The notes under the pieces: generated by a model | Databases searched by the model: none | What the model saw: the letters and a program-made list of their open reading frames with translations, nothing else | What the model was told of the DNA's origin: nothing | Assembly (NCBI RefSeq): GCF_003591175.1 | Contig: NZ_QYYG01000010.1 | Location: forward strand, 1-64,000 | Source: Serratia inhibens | GTDB taxonomy: Bacteria > Pseudomonadota > Gammaproteobacteria > Enterobacterales > Enterobacteriaceae | Length of the DNA: 64,000 nucleotides | Direction: 5' to 3' | In this document: positions 7,702 to 15,867 of the stretch, piece after piece | How positions within the stretch are numbered: the first letter of the stretch is position 1 | Layout of the letters: each line of letters starts with the position of its first letter | Position numbers and translations under genes: made by a program

Positions 7702-8964
7702 TCAGTACTTTTTCAGCAACGGCAGCAGAATGATGCTGCCGATAAAGGCCATCACCACCAGGAACAGCAGGCCGTTATCCATGTTGCCGGTGGCGGCGAT
7801 CAGCGCTCCCATCAGCACCGGCGCCAGCGCGCCGGCAAAATTGCCCAATCCGTTAAAAATACCGCCTGCGGTGGCGCTGACCTTGCTGCTGGTCGCTTTC
7901 GCCAACAGCGCAAAGATGTTCGGCGCACCGGCCCCCCACATAAAGGTGCTAAAGGCCATCGCGGCAATCACGCTGTAGGTACCCTGCAGATGCAGTACCA
8001 CACCCAGGCCCAGTCCGGCGCCGCACAGCGAGACAAAGCAGGCCAGCGCGCGACGATCCAGCTTGTCCGACAGCCAGGCACCGACCACTTCGCCGAGCAG
8101 CATGGCGATAAACGGCAGCGATGACAGGTAACCGGCGTGTTCCAGGTGGATGCCTTTCCCCTTGATCAGATAGCTGGGCAGCCAACCGTTCATGCCCCAC
8201 AGGTAGGTCAGGAAGGCGATGTTAAACAGGCAAATCATCCAGAAATGCGGGTTGCGCAACAGTTCCCGGCGCTGTTGTTTACGTTCCGCCGCCACAGGCT
8301 GTGCATCGGTTTTGGCTGCCGGACGCGCCACGTTCAGGTGGCGCATGCCAAACAGCACCAACAACATGACCGGCAGCGTCAAAAACGCCATAAAGAAGAA
8401 GGTGGTCTGCCAATCGAAGGTATTGAGGATATACAGCGTCACCGGGAAGCCGAGCGCAGCCCCGAGCGGCGTGCCAAGCAGCCATAACATGGTGGCGCGA
8501 GCCTGCAACCGCTGCGGGAAGGCCTGGCGAATAATGGCGTACGCCATCGGCAGCAATGGCCCTTCCGCGATGCCGAGCAGGATACGCAGCGTCATCATGG
8601 TGTGATAAGAACGGGACAGCCCCATCAACACCATCAGCACGCCCCACACCACCATCATGCCTATCAGCACTTTCACCGGATTCAGCCGGTCGCCAATGCC
8701 GCTCAGCAGCATGGAGGAAATGCCGTAAGAGAACAAAAACGCGCTCATCAGCAAGCCGAGCCGCGCCGGATCAAAACTGATGCCCAACGCCTGCTGGAAC
8801 TCGCTGTCGGAAAACAGCGCCGCAATGCTGATCTTGTCGAAAAACGCCAGCAGGACGCAGGCGAACAGCGCGATCGGTACCGACCAGCGTACCCGTTGCT
8901 GCGGATTGTCGGCAACGGCGTCCCCCACCCGTCCAGCGCGGGCGTCAATGTCTTGCGTAGTCAT
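7702..8964 (-). CDS. Major facilitator superfamily transporter (probable aromatic acid/anion importer)
   Basis: A 420-residue integral inner-membrane protein with about 12 hydrophobic segments and a hydrophilic central loop near residues 205-225. The early segment FDKISIAALF corresponds to the conserved D-K/R motif of the anion:cation symporter (ACS) family, and RILLGIAEGPLLPMAY matches the family's signature in TM4. ACS-type members import organic anions such as hydroxybenzoates, phthalate and galactonate by proton symport. Placement inside the catabolic cluster suggests it brings in the pathway substrate. The ATG at 8964 has a GGGAG RBS. Substrate specificity is not readable from sequence. 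Confidence 0.83.
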   Translation of the reverse strand: MTTQDIDARAGRVGDAVADNPQQRVRWSVPIALFACVLLAFFDKISIAALFSDSEFQQALGISFDPARLGLLMSAFLFSYGISSMLLSGIGDRLNPVKVLIGMMVVWGVLMVLMGLSRSYHTMMTLRILLGIAEGPLLPMAYAIIRQAFPQRLQARATMLWLLGTPLGAALGFPVTLYILNTFDWQTTFFFMAFLTLPVMLLVLFGMRHLNVARPAAKTDAQPVAAERKQQRRELLRNPHFWMICLFNIAFLTYLWGMNGWLPSYLIKGKGIHLEHAGYLSSLPFIAMLLGEVVGAWLSDKLDRRALACFVSLCGAGLGLGVVLHLQGTYSVIAAMAFSTFMWGAGAPNIFALLAKATSSKVSATAGGIFNGLGNFAGALAPVLMGALIAATGNMDNGLLFLVVMAFIGSIILLPLLKKY

Positions 8965-8987
8965 GAAACGCTCCCGTGGTTCGGGCG

Positions 8988-10199
8988 TTATTTCAACGCC
9001 ATCAGAGAAAATTCCGCGTCCGCCAACTGCTGCGGATCCAGCACCCGCCCGCCGGCCAGCCAGCGTTTGCCCAGCTTGATGGTGCGCGCGTCGTTAAACG
9101 CCACCATCTGCACCAACTGCCGGTCGGCGTTGAGCGTAAAGAACACCTGCGACTGCGGCGTACGGCGCACCACGTGATGTACCCCGCCGATCGGCACGCC
9201 GAGGATCTGAATATTGGTGTCGTATTGATCCGACCACAGCCAGGCCACGTCGTTGTAAGGGGCGGCAAAGGCATCCAGCATCGCGCAAGCGGTGCTGATC
9301 GCCTGATTCTGCGCATAGGCCCAGGACTGCAGACACAGGCCGAGCGTCGGGTGGCGCGCCACATCGCCGGCGGCGAAGATCGCCGGGTGGCTGGTGCGCC
9401 CCTGGCCGTCGATCACGATGCCGGCGTCCACCTTCAACCCGGCGCTGTGCGCCAGCTCGAGGTTAAGCTCGACGCCGATACCGACCACCACCAGATCGAA
9501 AGCCTGAGGATCGCTGCTTTCACTGCCGATCCAGGCGGTGCCGTCGCGATCCTCCAGCGAGATTTCGCCGCAGCCGCAGCGTACCGTTACGCCCTGCTGC
9601 CGGTGCAGCTCAAGCAACGCCTGTGAAACATCAGCGCCTACGCTGCGCATGCATAACGCAGGTTGGCGCTCAAACACCGTCACCTCGGCACCGAGCCGCC
9701 GGGCGGAAGCGGCGATCTCCAGCCCAATCCAGCCGCCGCCGACGATCGCCAGCCGGCGACAACCTTGCAATGCCTGGCGCAGTTTTGCCGCATCGTCCCA
9801 GGAGCGCAGCGTCATCACCCGCGGATGGCTGGCCCAGGCGGCATTCGGCACGCGTGGGCGACCGCCGGTGGCGATCAACAGTTGCTCAAACTGCAACTGT
9901 CGCCCATCGCCAAGCGTGACGATTTGCTGCTGCCCATCAATGGCTTCGGCACGCAGCGGGCGATACCAGTCGATGTTCAACCCGGTGACCACCTGTTCGC
10001 TGAACAGTCTGCTGAGCGGCGCATTGCCGTCCAGCAACACCGCCTTGGAGAGCGGCGGGCGTTCGTAAAAATCATAAGGTTCATCGCTGATCACCGTCAG
10101 CCGGCCCGCGTAACCCCGGTCGCGCAGCGTTTTCGCCGCCCAACCGCCAGCCTGCCCGCCGCCGATAATCACGATGCCCGCCTGCACTGGCTGGTTCAT
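8988..10199 (-). CDS. FAD-dependent ferredoxin reductase of a Rieske oxygenase system
   Basis: A 403-residue two-dinucleotide-binding-domain flavoprotein. It has an N-terminal FAD motif (IIGGGQAGG, residues about 11-19), a second Rossmann motif for NAD(P)H (VGGGWIGLEIAA) and the FAD-binding motif AIFAAGDVA. The C-terminal extension is typical of BphA4/HcaD-type reductases. It transfers electrons from NADH through FAD to the Rieske ferredoxin encoded at 14195-14512, which then reduces the oxygenase. The start at 10199 overlaps the stop of the upstream extradiol dioxygenase gene by four bases and has a GGAGG RBS; the longer frame has no RBS. Family assignment is strong; the ferredoxin partnership follows from cluster content. 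Confidence 0.9.
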   Translation of the reverse strand: MNQPVQAGIVIIGGGQAGGWAAKTLRDRGYAGRLTVISDEPYDFYERPPLSKAVLLDGNAPLSRLFSEQVVTGLNIDWYRPLRAEAIDGQQQIVTLGDGRQLQFEQLLIATGGRPRVPNAAWASHPRVMTLRSWDDAAKLRQALQGCRRLAIVGGGWIGLEIAASARRLGAEVTVFERQPALCMRSVGADVSQALLELHRQQGVTVRCGCGEISLEDRDGTAWIGSESSDPQAFDLVVVGIGVELNLELAHSAGLKVDAGIVIDGQGRTSHPAIFAAGDVARHPTLGLCLQSWAYAQNQAISTACAMLDAFAAPYNDVAWLWSDQYDTNIQILGVPIGGVHHVVRRTPQSQVFFTLNADRQLVQMVAFNDARTIKLGKRWLAGGRVLDPQQLADAEFSLMALK

Positions 10200-11137
10200 A
10201 CCGCCTCCGGTTTTTTCTGCTGGCGGCGCGTGTCGTGGTCGATACCGCCTTCCACCGCCCACTCGGTGAACGACACCAGAGAATGCTCCAGCTCACGCGG
10301 TTGCCAGTTTTCGGTCAGGTAATCGTCGTTGGTGTAGTACTCGAATGCACCGCCGGTCGGGCTGTTGACGTACCAGAAATAGGCCGAGGAGATCGGATGG
10401 CGGCCGGGGCCGATAAAAGTGCTCCATTTCTCTTTGTTCATGGCGATGCCGCCGCCGATCACCTCGTGGATGTCGCGTACGGTAAAGGCCACGTGATTGA
10501 GGCCACGCGGGCGATTAGGCAGTTTCAGCAGGAACAGGTTGTGATGGCCGCCGCGCGCCTGGGTCCGCAGGAACACCGCGCGATCGATATAGCGATCCGA
10601 CACCTGAAAACCCAGCACTTCACGGTAAAATTTTTCGGTAGCGGCGAGATCCTCGACGAAGAACACCACGTGGCCGATGTTGATCGGCTGCGCCTGTGCA
10701 TACACCGGGCTGGGCTGATCGATGCGGCGCACGTCGCCCCATTGGTTGATCGGCGATACCGGCAAATCGACATCGCGCTGTTGGCTGACGCTAAAGCGCA
10801 GCGTCATGCCGTTCGGATCGCGGCACTCCAGCTCTTCTCCCACCTGGCGGAAACCCGGTATCTGCGCCAGCAAGGGGGCCAGAGCCGCCAATTCGCTTGG
10901 GTTGTCGACGCCCCAGGTCATGCGGCGCAGGGTGGAGCCGCCCTCGAACGCCGCCGGCAATGTTTCGCTCTGCAACGGATGCAGCACCACGCGCGCACCG
11001 CTCAGGGTAGTGAATTCGCGCCGGCGTTCTCCCCAATGCTGCTGCGCCGCCTGCAGGCCGAAGTCCTGCATGAATTTTTCGCAAGTTGGCAGATCTTCGA
11101 CGCCAAATTCCAGCTTTTCGATTCCGGTTATGCTCAT
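10196..11137 (-). CDS. VOC-superfamily extradiol (meta-cleavage) dioxygenase
   Basis: A 313-residue type I extradiol dioxygenase-like protein made of two VOC domains. The C-terminal domain has all three expected metal ligands at the expected spacing: His156 (NIGHVVFFVED), His215 (GLNHVAFTVRD) and Glu266 (GAFEYYTND), closely matching BphC-type enzymes. His247 and Tyr residues near 253-256 fit the active-site set. The N-terminal domain is degenerate and non-metal-binding, as usual. It would open a catechol ring next to the diol using Fe(II) and O2. It lies between the oxygenase components and is coupled to the reductase gene by an ATGA overlap. The actual catechol substrate is unknown. Confidence 0.88.
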   Translation of the reverse strand: MSITGIEKLEFGVEDLPTCEKFMQDFGLQAAQQHWGERRREFTTLSGARVVLHPLQSETLPAAFEGGSTLRRMTWGVDNPSELAALAPLLAQIPGFRQVGEELECRDPNGMTLRFSVSQQRDVDLPVSPINQWGDVRRIDQPSPVYAQAQPINIGHVVFFVEDLAATEKFYREVLGFQVSDRYIDRAVFLRTQARGGHHNLFLLKLPNRPRGLNHVAFTVRDIHEVIGGGIAMNKEKWSTFIGPGRHPISSAYFWYVNSPTGGAFEYYTNDDYLTENWQPRELEHSLVSFTEWAVEGGIDHDTRRQQKKPEAV

Positions 11138-11246
11138 TATTGTGCCTCACGTTCTCGCTGAATGCGTTTTTCAGGCATGATCGAACCCCGGCCCCTGATT
11201 GGTGTGGACCTTATCCCTGCCTGAGTAAAAGAGTCGGTGCCGTCAG

Positions 11247-12041
11247 TTAACCGACGTTTGCCTGCGGCGGTGCGCCCAGGAAGCCGGAGATTTTCTCCGC
11301 TGCGTCCCGCACTTCCCTGCGTAGCCGCTCGCGATCCGCTTTCGGGATCTCATCGAACGGCACCATAATGCTGACCACGGCCTCAACCCGCTGCTCGCGG
11401 TTGAAGATCGGATAGACGATCGAAGAAATGCCGTGGCGAAAAAACGACTCGCCGATCACATAGCCGCGCGCCTTGTCCTGCTGAACCATCTGCCACAAGG
11501 TTTCACGATCCGCCGGGGTGCCCGGCCCGCTGCCCGGCAATTGTTCTTGCGGATACAGCAGCTCGAACTCTTCGCGGGTGGCGCTGGTCAGCAGCATGCG
11601 ACCAAGCGAAGTCTGGTGTACCGGCAGGCGAGTGCCAACGCTGACCTGATTGATTTGCGAACCGGCGGCGCTGACGCGGGCGATGTAGATCACGTCACGC
11701 TCATCGCGGATCGCCAGGTGGCTGCTGCACTGGCTGCGATCGCGCAGCTGTTCGATCACTGGCTGGCCGGCCTGCGCCACGTCCAGCGAGGCAATATATT
11801 CAAAACCGAGCCGCAGCACCTTGATGCCCAGTGCAAAGGTGTTGGTGCGCGGGTTACGCTCCAGAAAACCCAGATGCTCCAGCGTTTGTACCACCCGGTA
11901 GGCGGTCGCCTTCGGCATATCGACCAGGCGATGTAATTCTGCAAAGGTCATTTCCTTGTGCTGCTCGCCAAACGCCAGCAGCAGCTGCAACCCGCGATCC
12001 AGCCCCGGGATCAGATACTTACACGCTTGATCGTCTGCCAT
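11247..12041 (-). CDS. IclR-family transcriptional regulator
   Basis: A 264-residue regulator. The N-terminal winged helix-turn-helix (residues about 10-75, with MTFAELHRLVDMPKATAYRV) is followed by a GAF-like effector domain typical of IclR, PcaR and PobR proteins. The ATG at 12041 follows an AGGAG RBS by seven bases; upstream Met codons lack one. It is inside the cluster, in the same direction, 28 bp after an SDR gene, so it is probably co-transcribed and autoregulated. The perfect palindrome at 14535-14550 in front of the first structural gene is the best candidate operator. Whether it activates or represses cannot be read from sequence, although the operator position just downstream of the promoter favours repression. 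Confidence 0.9.
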   Translation of the reverse strand: MADDQACKYLIPGLDRGLQLLLAFGEQHKEMTFAELHRLVDMPKATAYRVVQTLEHLGFLERNPRTNTFALGIKVLRLGFEYIASLDVAQAGQPVIEQLRDRSQCSSHLAIRDERDVIYIARVSAAGSQINQVSVGTRLPVHQTSLGRMLLTSATREEFELLYPQEQLPGSGPGTPADRETLWQMVQQDKARGYVIGESFFRHGISSIVYPIFNREQRVEAVVSIMVPFDEIPKADRERLRREVRDAAEKISGFLGAPPQANVG

Positions 12042-12069
12042 GTGCTGCTCCTGGCTAATAAAATGTAGA

Positions 12070-12825
12070 TTAGTTAAAGACAAAGCCGCCGTTGACCGGC
12101 AACAGTTGCCCGGTGACGAAATTCGCCAGCGGCGACAGCAGATAAAGCACCGTGCCGTTCACGTCGTCAGGATGTTGCGCCCCGGCCAGCGCCCGGCCCT
12201 GTTCGTATAGTTGGTGGCGCTCGGCGGGGACATATTCGGTAGCTTCTACCCGCGTCAGACCCGGTGCGATAGCGTTAACGCAAATCCCCTGTGGCCCCAG
12301 CTCACGCGCCATCGAGCGGGTCATAGAGATAATCGCCCCTTTGCTGGCCACATAGGCCATCAAGCGCGGAGCGCCCCACAGCGCGGTATCCGAAGCCACG
12401 TTGACGATCTTGGCATGCGGGTTTTGCGCCAACAGCGGTACCGCTGCCTGGCTCACCAGCCAGGTACCGCGCACGTTGACCTGCATGACCCGATCCCACA
12501 GATCGATATCGTATTCCATCATGGTTTTACCGCCGACGCCGGTAGCCAGCGCCGCGTTGTTCACCAGCCCGTCGATCGTACCGCCTTCGGCAATGGCGCT
12601 GAACGTGGCGGTGATCGAGGCTGGCGACGCCAGATCGATAACCTGCGTTTCCACCTCGGCCCCCTGCTCACGCAGGTTGGCAGCGCTGTCCGCCAATTCA
12701 TCCGCCAGAATATCGCACATCACCACCCGGCCGCCCGCCTGGGCGATGGCCCCGGCAAAGCTGCGGCCCAGACCGCGTGCCGCACCGGTCACCACAATAC
12801 GTTTTCCCGTCAACAGGCCGTTCAC
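12070..12825 (-). CDS. Short-chain dehydrogenase/reductase (probable cis-dihydrodiol dehydrogenase)
   Basis: A 251-residue canonical SDR. It has the cofactor motif TGAARGLG (14-21), an NNAA motif in place of NNAG, catalytic Ser in VASDTALWG, the YVASK catalytic motif and the C-terminal NGG signature. It overlaps the oxygenase alpha subunit gene by four bases. In Rieske-dioxygenase pathways the enzyme after ring dihydroxylation is an NAD-dependent dihydrodiol dehydrogenase, often an SDR, so this is the best candidate in the cluster. An alternative role on a hydroxylated side-chain alcohol is possible. Family is certain; the reaction is inferred from context. Confidence 0.87.
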   Translation of the reverse strand: MNGLLTGKRIVVTGAARGLGRSFAGAIAQAGGRVVMCDILADELADSAANLREQGAEVETQVIDLASPASITATFSAIAEGGTIDGLVNNAALATGVGGKTMMEYDIDLWDRVMQVNVRGTWLVSQAAVPLLAQNPHAKIVNVASDTALWGAPRLMAYVASKGAIISMTRSMARELGPQGICVNAIAPGLTRVEATEYVPAERHQLYEQGRALAGAQHPDDVNGTVLYLLSPLANFVTGQLLPVNGGFVFN

Positions 12826-13865
12826 TGCGCAGCCTCCTGTTCGGCGAGTGTCGCCAGTTGTTTTTGCGCCTCTTTCTGCATCATGCGGCGCAGACGGGAA
12901 AGGCCGACGTCATGCTGATACAAATATTCACGACCACGCGCGTTTGGCGCCATGTTCTCCAGCACGATGCGATCTTGTTCCAGTACGTCCCAATGCAGTG
13001 CTTCCAGGCGGTTGCGGTACATAAAGCGCCAGATGTCGCGCTGCCAGTCTTTGACCTTGCGGATACGCCAGAAGAATACCCGGCAATGATCTTTATCTTC
13101 CGGCACCACCATGCCGATGATCCAAAAGTGGCCACCCGGCCCAAAGCGTTTTTTGTACGGGATCGACAGCCGCATCCAGTAGGCGCCGCTGCTGCCGAAC
13201 TCTACCCAGTCAAAGTTAACGCCGATCTGGCCGTTCTTCTTGAAGATGAACCCGGTATCGGTCGGCTCCAGTGCCATATCCGCCTTGCGATCCCCTTCCG
13301 CCATCGAATGCGAAGAGGAGTGCAGATAGGTGCCGTGCATCGGATCCATGACGTTTTCCAATGCATACTGATAGTTGCAGTCCCAGCTGGCGGTACACAG
13401 GAAGTTGCTGTAGGAGACTTCATCTGCCAGTTCCTGCGGGAAGGTCAGCTCCGGCGGCGCTTCATCGGCGGTGATGCCGAAATAAAGGAACACGGCACCG
13501 TAGGCCTCTTTGGCCGGGTAAGAACGCAGGCATTTTTGCCCCACCAGCGGGCAACGATCGACCGCAGGCACGTCTTTGACCGTACCGTCGCCGCCGACCT
13601 CCACGCCGTGATACCAGCAGGCGATGCGATCGCCCAGATTCCAGCCCATAGAAAGCCGCGCGCCGCGATGCGGGCAACGATCTTCCAGTGCGTGGATCCC
13701 ACCTTCACCGTCGCGCCACACCACAATCTGCTGCTCAAGACGCGTAATGCCGACCGGATTATTGCCCACTTCCCAACTGGCCAGTACCGGGTACCACATG
13801 CCGCGCAGCCCCTGATCGAGATAATCCTGCAAAGTCTGTGCGGAGGGTGTTGTGTTTGCTGTCAT
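12822..13865 (-). CDS. Rieske non-heme iron ring-hydroxylating oxygenase, alpha subunit
   Basis: A 347-residue oxygenase component. The Rieske [2Fe-2S] motif is C64-x-H66-x16-C83-x2-H86 (CPHRGA then CWYHG). The mononuclear iron site is D173-x2-H176-x4-H181 in NVMDPMHGTYLH, with a later Asp expected as third ligand. No beta-subunit gene is adjacent, so it is probably an alpha-only (phthalate oxygenase or carbazole dioxygenase-like) enzyme. Ferredoxin (14195) and reductase (8988) genes in the cluster complete a three-component system. It would hydroxylate an aromatic ring using O2 and NADH-derived electrons. The substrate cannot be named from sequence alone. Confidence 0.92.
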   Translation of the reverse strand: MTANTTPSAQTLQDYLDQGLRGMWYPVLASWEVGNNPVGITRLEQQIVVWRDGEGGIHALEDRCPHRGARLSMGWNLGDRIACWYHGVEVGGDGTVKDVPAVDRCPLVGQKCLRSYPAKEAYGAVFLYFGITADEAPPELTFPQELADEVSYSNFLCTASWDCNYQYALENVMDPMHGTYLHSSSHSMAEGDRKADMALEPTDTGFIFKKNGQIGVNFDWVEFGSSGAYWMRLSIPYKKRFGPGGHFWIIGMVVPEDKDHCRVFFWRIRKVKDWQRDIWRFMYRNRLEALHWDVLEQDRIVLENMAPNARGREYLYQHDVGLSRLRRMMQKEAQKQLATLAEQEAAQ

Positions 13866-13883
13866 TGCCTTCTCCCGGACTGC

Positions 13884-14192
13884 TCAGTAACCGTTAACGT
13901 GAAGGAATTCGCGGAAAGTCGCCTCATTCCACGGCTGGCCGCTGCGATCAAACAGGCGGCGCTGGTTCAGCGCGCTGACGATCTGCTCAAGCTCTTCCGC
14001 ACCCTGCTCGAAGATCTCTTCCAACGCCGCGACCAGCGCGGTTTCGAAACCGTCCGGTACCCGGCCGCGGTTCTGCCAGATGACATTCTGGAACTGGCCC
14101 GGTTGGTGGATCTGGCCGTTGCCGCCAACGCGTGCCGGGATCACCTGTTGGGTGTCCGGCAGCCAGGGATTGAAATCGGTGATGTGCTGCAT
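13884..14192 (-). CDS. Small protein with recombinase-like helix-turn-helix, oxygenase-operon associated
   Basis: A 102-residue soluble protein without signal peptide or membrane segment. The N-terminal half (NPWLPDTQQVIPAR...IWQNRGRVP) is Pro/Arg-rich. The C-terminal half is helical and ends with LFDRSGQPWNEATFREFLHVNGY, which resembles the C-terminal DNA-binding helices of serine recombinases (the region following 'G..W....'). I recall proteins of this sort being annotated as having a 'recombinase-like HTH domain' next to Rieske oxygenase genes. It lies 2 bp from the ferredoxin gene and 18 bp before the oxygenase gene, so it is certainly co-expressed. Function is unknown; a structural or accessory role in the oxygenase system is as likely as DNA binding. 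Confidence 0.65.
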   Translation of the reverse strand: MQHITDFNPWLPDTQQVIPARVGGNGQIHQPGQFQNVIWQNRGRVPDGFETALVAALEEIFEQGAEELEQIVSALNQRRLFDRSGQPWNEATFREFLHVNGY

Positions 14193-14194
14193 GA

Positions 14195-14512
14195 TTACTC
14201 CTCCGCGATAAAGGTGATTTGGATTTGATTGTCTATCACCCGGGTGGGATAGGTTTGCAGATCGCGGCCGCCTGGCTCACGCAGGCACTGACCGGTACGC
14301 ACATCGAACAGCGCTTCGTGCAACGGGCACTCGATCTTGCCGTCATCGACAAACCCCTGGCTGAGCAAGGCATAGGCATGTGGGCAAACGTCTTCCAGCG
14401 CGTAATAGTTGCCGTCGATCAGATATACCCCGACTTCTTTCCCTTCCACGTTGGCGGAGAAAGGAAAATCTTCTTTTACCTGAGACACTTCACACACGTT
14501 CTTCCAGCTCAT
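14195..14512 (-). CDS. Rieske [2Fe-2S] ferredoxin
   Basis: A 105-residue Rieske-type ferredoxin like BphA3/HcaC. It has the cluster motif C43-x-H45-x16-C62-x2-H65 (CPHAYA then CPLHEALF), followed by the conserved FDVRTGQCLREPG hairpin. It would shuttle electrons from the FAD reductase to the oxygenase alpha subunit. It is the first gene of the catabolic transcription unit, directly behind the promoter-operator region at 14535-14601. All key cluster ligands are present. Confidence 0.93.
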   Translation of the reverse strand: MSWKNVCEVSQVKEDFPFSANVEGKEVGVYLIDGNYYALEDVCPHAYALLSQGFVDDGKIECPLHEALFDVRTGQCLREPGGRDLQTYPTRVIDNQIQITFIAEE

Positions 14513-14534
14513 TGCTTCTGTCCTCTATCTGATT

Positions 14535-14601
14535 GTTTCATATATGAAACTCAGTTTCTTATTTAATACACTCACTATAAGTCTGGCGAAACTTTCGTCA
14601 A
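14535..14601 (-). promoter_or_regulatory. Promoter and palindromic operator of the catabolic cluster
   Basis: Read on the minus strand, a -35 box TTGACG (14596-14601) is separated by 16 bp from a -10 box TATAGT (14574-14579). About 15-20 bp after the expected start lies a 16-bp perfect palindrome, GTTTCATATATGAAAC (14535-14550). An overlapping inverted repeat GAAAC-TCA-GTTTC (14546-14558) gives three GTTTC/GAAAC half-sites in a row. The half-sites resemble those of IclR-family regulators such as KdgR (TGAAAC/GTTTCA), and an IclR gene is in the cluster. Operator placement downstream of the start suggests repression by road-block. The promoter and its link to the IclR protein are inference from sequence. 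Confidence 0.7.
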
Positions 14602-14784
14602 GGGAGCAAAGCGGCAAATGTTAATGAAAGGTTATTTGAACGTAACAAGTGTGGGAAGGATCACGAAAAAATGCACCGATATGAAAAACCGATATCAGGC
14701 ATGCGCTTCATAGTGAGTTTATATATTAGAAGTCGTTAATGGGGGTTCTGGCGTTTTGGTTGGCGTGAGCAGGCCCTTAAAGCA

Positions 14785-14817
14785 AAACGCCCCCGATCAT
14801 CAAGACCGGGGGCGTTT
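14785..14817 (-). terminator. Intrinsic terminator, downstream of rluF
   Basis: An 11-bp perfect GC-rich stem (14785-14795 with 14807-14817) flanks an 11-base loop. On the minus strand it is followed by T-rich sequence and lies about 60 bases after the rluF stop. Confidence 0.8.
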
Positions 14818-14873
14818 CATTATCGCTATTTAAAAATCCCCCAGCGCGGCGGCTAACGGGGATTATTGACCAC

Positions 14874-15737
14874 TCAGCGGCCTTTCTTTTTGCGGCCGGG
14901 TTGGGCAAAGCGCTTGCGGGCAGCCGCATTGCCGGCGGGTTTCTCGGCGCTTTTCGGCGCACTGCCGGCCGGTTTTTTCACCGCAGGTTTGGCTTTCTTC
15001 GCCGGTTTCGCTTCTGAGGAGGAATCCTCAATCGATTTAAACAGTTCGACCAGTTCGTCATCCGTTAAATCGCGCCATTCACCCGGCGGCAGCCCGGCCA
15101 TGCTCACATTCATGATGCGAGTACGTTCCAGCTTGGTGACCTCATAACCGAAATGCTCGCACATACGGCGGATCTGGCGGTTAAGCCCCTGCACCAGCAC
15201 GATGCGAAAAACAAACGGCGCTTCTTTCTTTACCTTGCACTTTTTAGTCACCGTACCCAGCATCGGCACGCCGGCCCCCAGGCCACGGATAAAATCGTCG
15301 GTCACCGGTTTGTTGACCGTAACCAGATATTCTTTCTCGTGGTCGTTGCCTGCGCGCAGGATCTTGTTTACCAGATCGCCGTGGTTGGTAAGGAAGATCA
15401 GCCCCTGCGAATCCTTATCCAAGCGGCCGATCGGGAAGATTCGGGTGCTGTGGTTAACGAAATCGACAATATTGTCTTTCTCGCCCTCTTCCGTGGTGCT
15501 GACAATACCCACCGGCTTGTTGAGTGCAATGAAGATCAGGTTGTCTTCGTTGCGGGGTTCAATCAGTTGGCCATTGACCTTGACCACGTCCCCTGGAAAT
15601 ACCCGATCGCCAAGCGCAACGCGCTTGCCGTTGATAAAAACGTTGCCTTGTTCGATGTAACGATCGGCATCGCGGCGGGAGCAGATGCCGCTCTCGCTGA
15701 TATATTTGTTAAGACGTATAGATGGTTTGCTGAGCAT
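14874..15737 (-). CDS. rluF: 23S rRNA pseudouridine synthase RluF
   Basis: A 287-residue protein with an N-terminal S4 RNA-binding domain ([20 protein letters not shown]) and a RluB/E/F/RsuA-type catalytic domain. The catalytic Asp lies in the [10 protein letters not shown] motif. The sequence follows E. coli RluF through to the C-terminus, including the [10 protein letters not shown] segment and the Lys/Ala/Pro-rich basic tail ending in RKKKGR. RluF makes pseudouridine at position 2604 (and to some extent 2605) of 23S rRNA. In E. coli the gene is elsewhere, not between loiP and speB. The low-complexity tail (about 230-287) is longer in Lys-Pro-Ala repeats than the core and is probably disordered. 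Confidence 0.92.
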   Translation of the reverse strand: MLSKPSIRLNKYISESGICSRRDADRYIEQGNVFINGKRVALGDRVFPGDVVKVNGQLIEPRNEDNLIFIALNKPVGIVSTTEEGEKDNIVDFVNHSTRIFPIGRLDKDSQGLIFLTNHGDLVNKILRAGNDHEKEYLVTVNKPVTDDFIRGLGAGVPMLGTVTKKCKVKKEAPFVFRIVLVQGLNRQIRRMCEHFGYEVTKLERTRIMNVSMAGLPPGEWRDLTDDELVELFKSIEDSSSEAKPAKKAKPAVKKPAGSAPKSAEKPAGNAAARKRFAQPGRKKKGR

Positions 15738-15867
15738 GGTTTCTCCGTAACCCCGGAATACAGCCTATCGTTAAGGCGAACAGAAACCGGCTGTGTATGC
15801 CTTACTACGGTGCGATTACGCGCGGCAGGCCAGCGTCAGCCCGCCGCTCAATAACATTGTCATCGTT

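Noticed and set aside
12777-14228. Plus-strand 483-codon frame opposite the Rieske oxygenase
   Set aside because: Shadow of the oxygenase and small-protein genes, no RBS and no protein-like motif; GC-rich codon bias explains its length.
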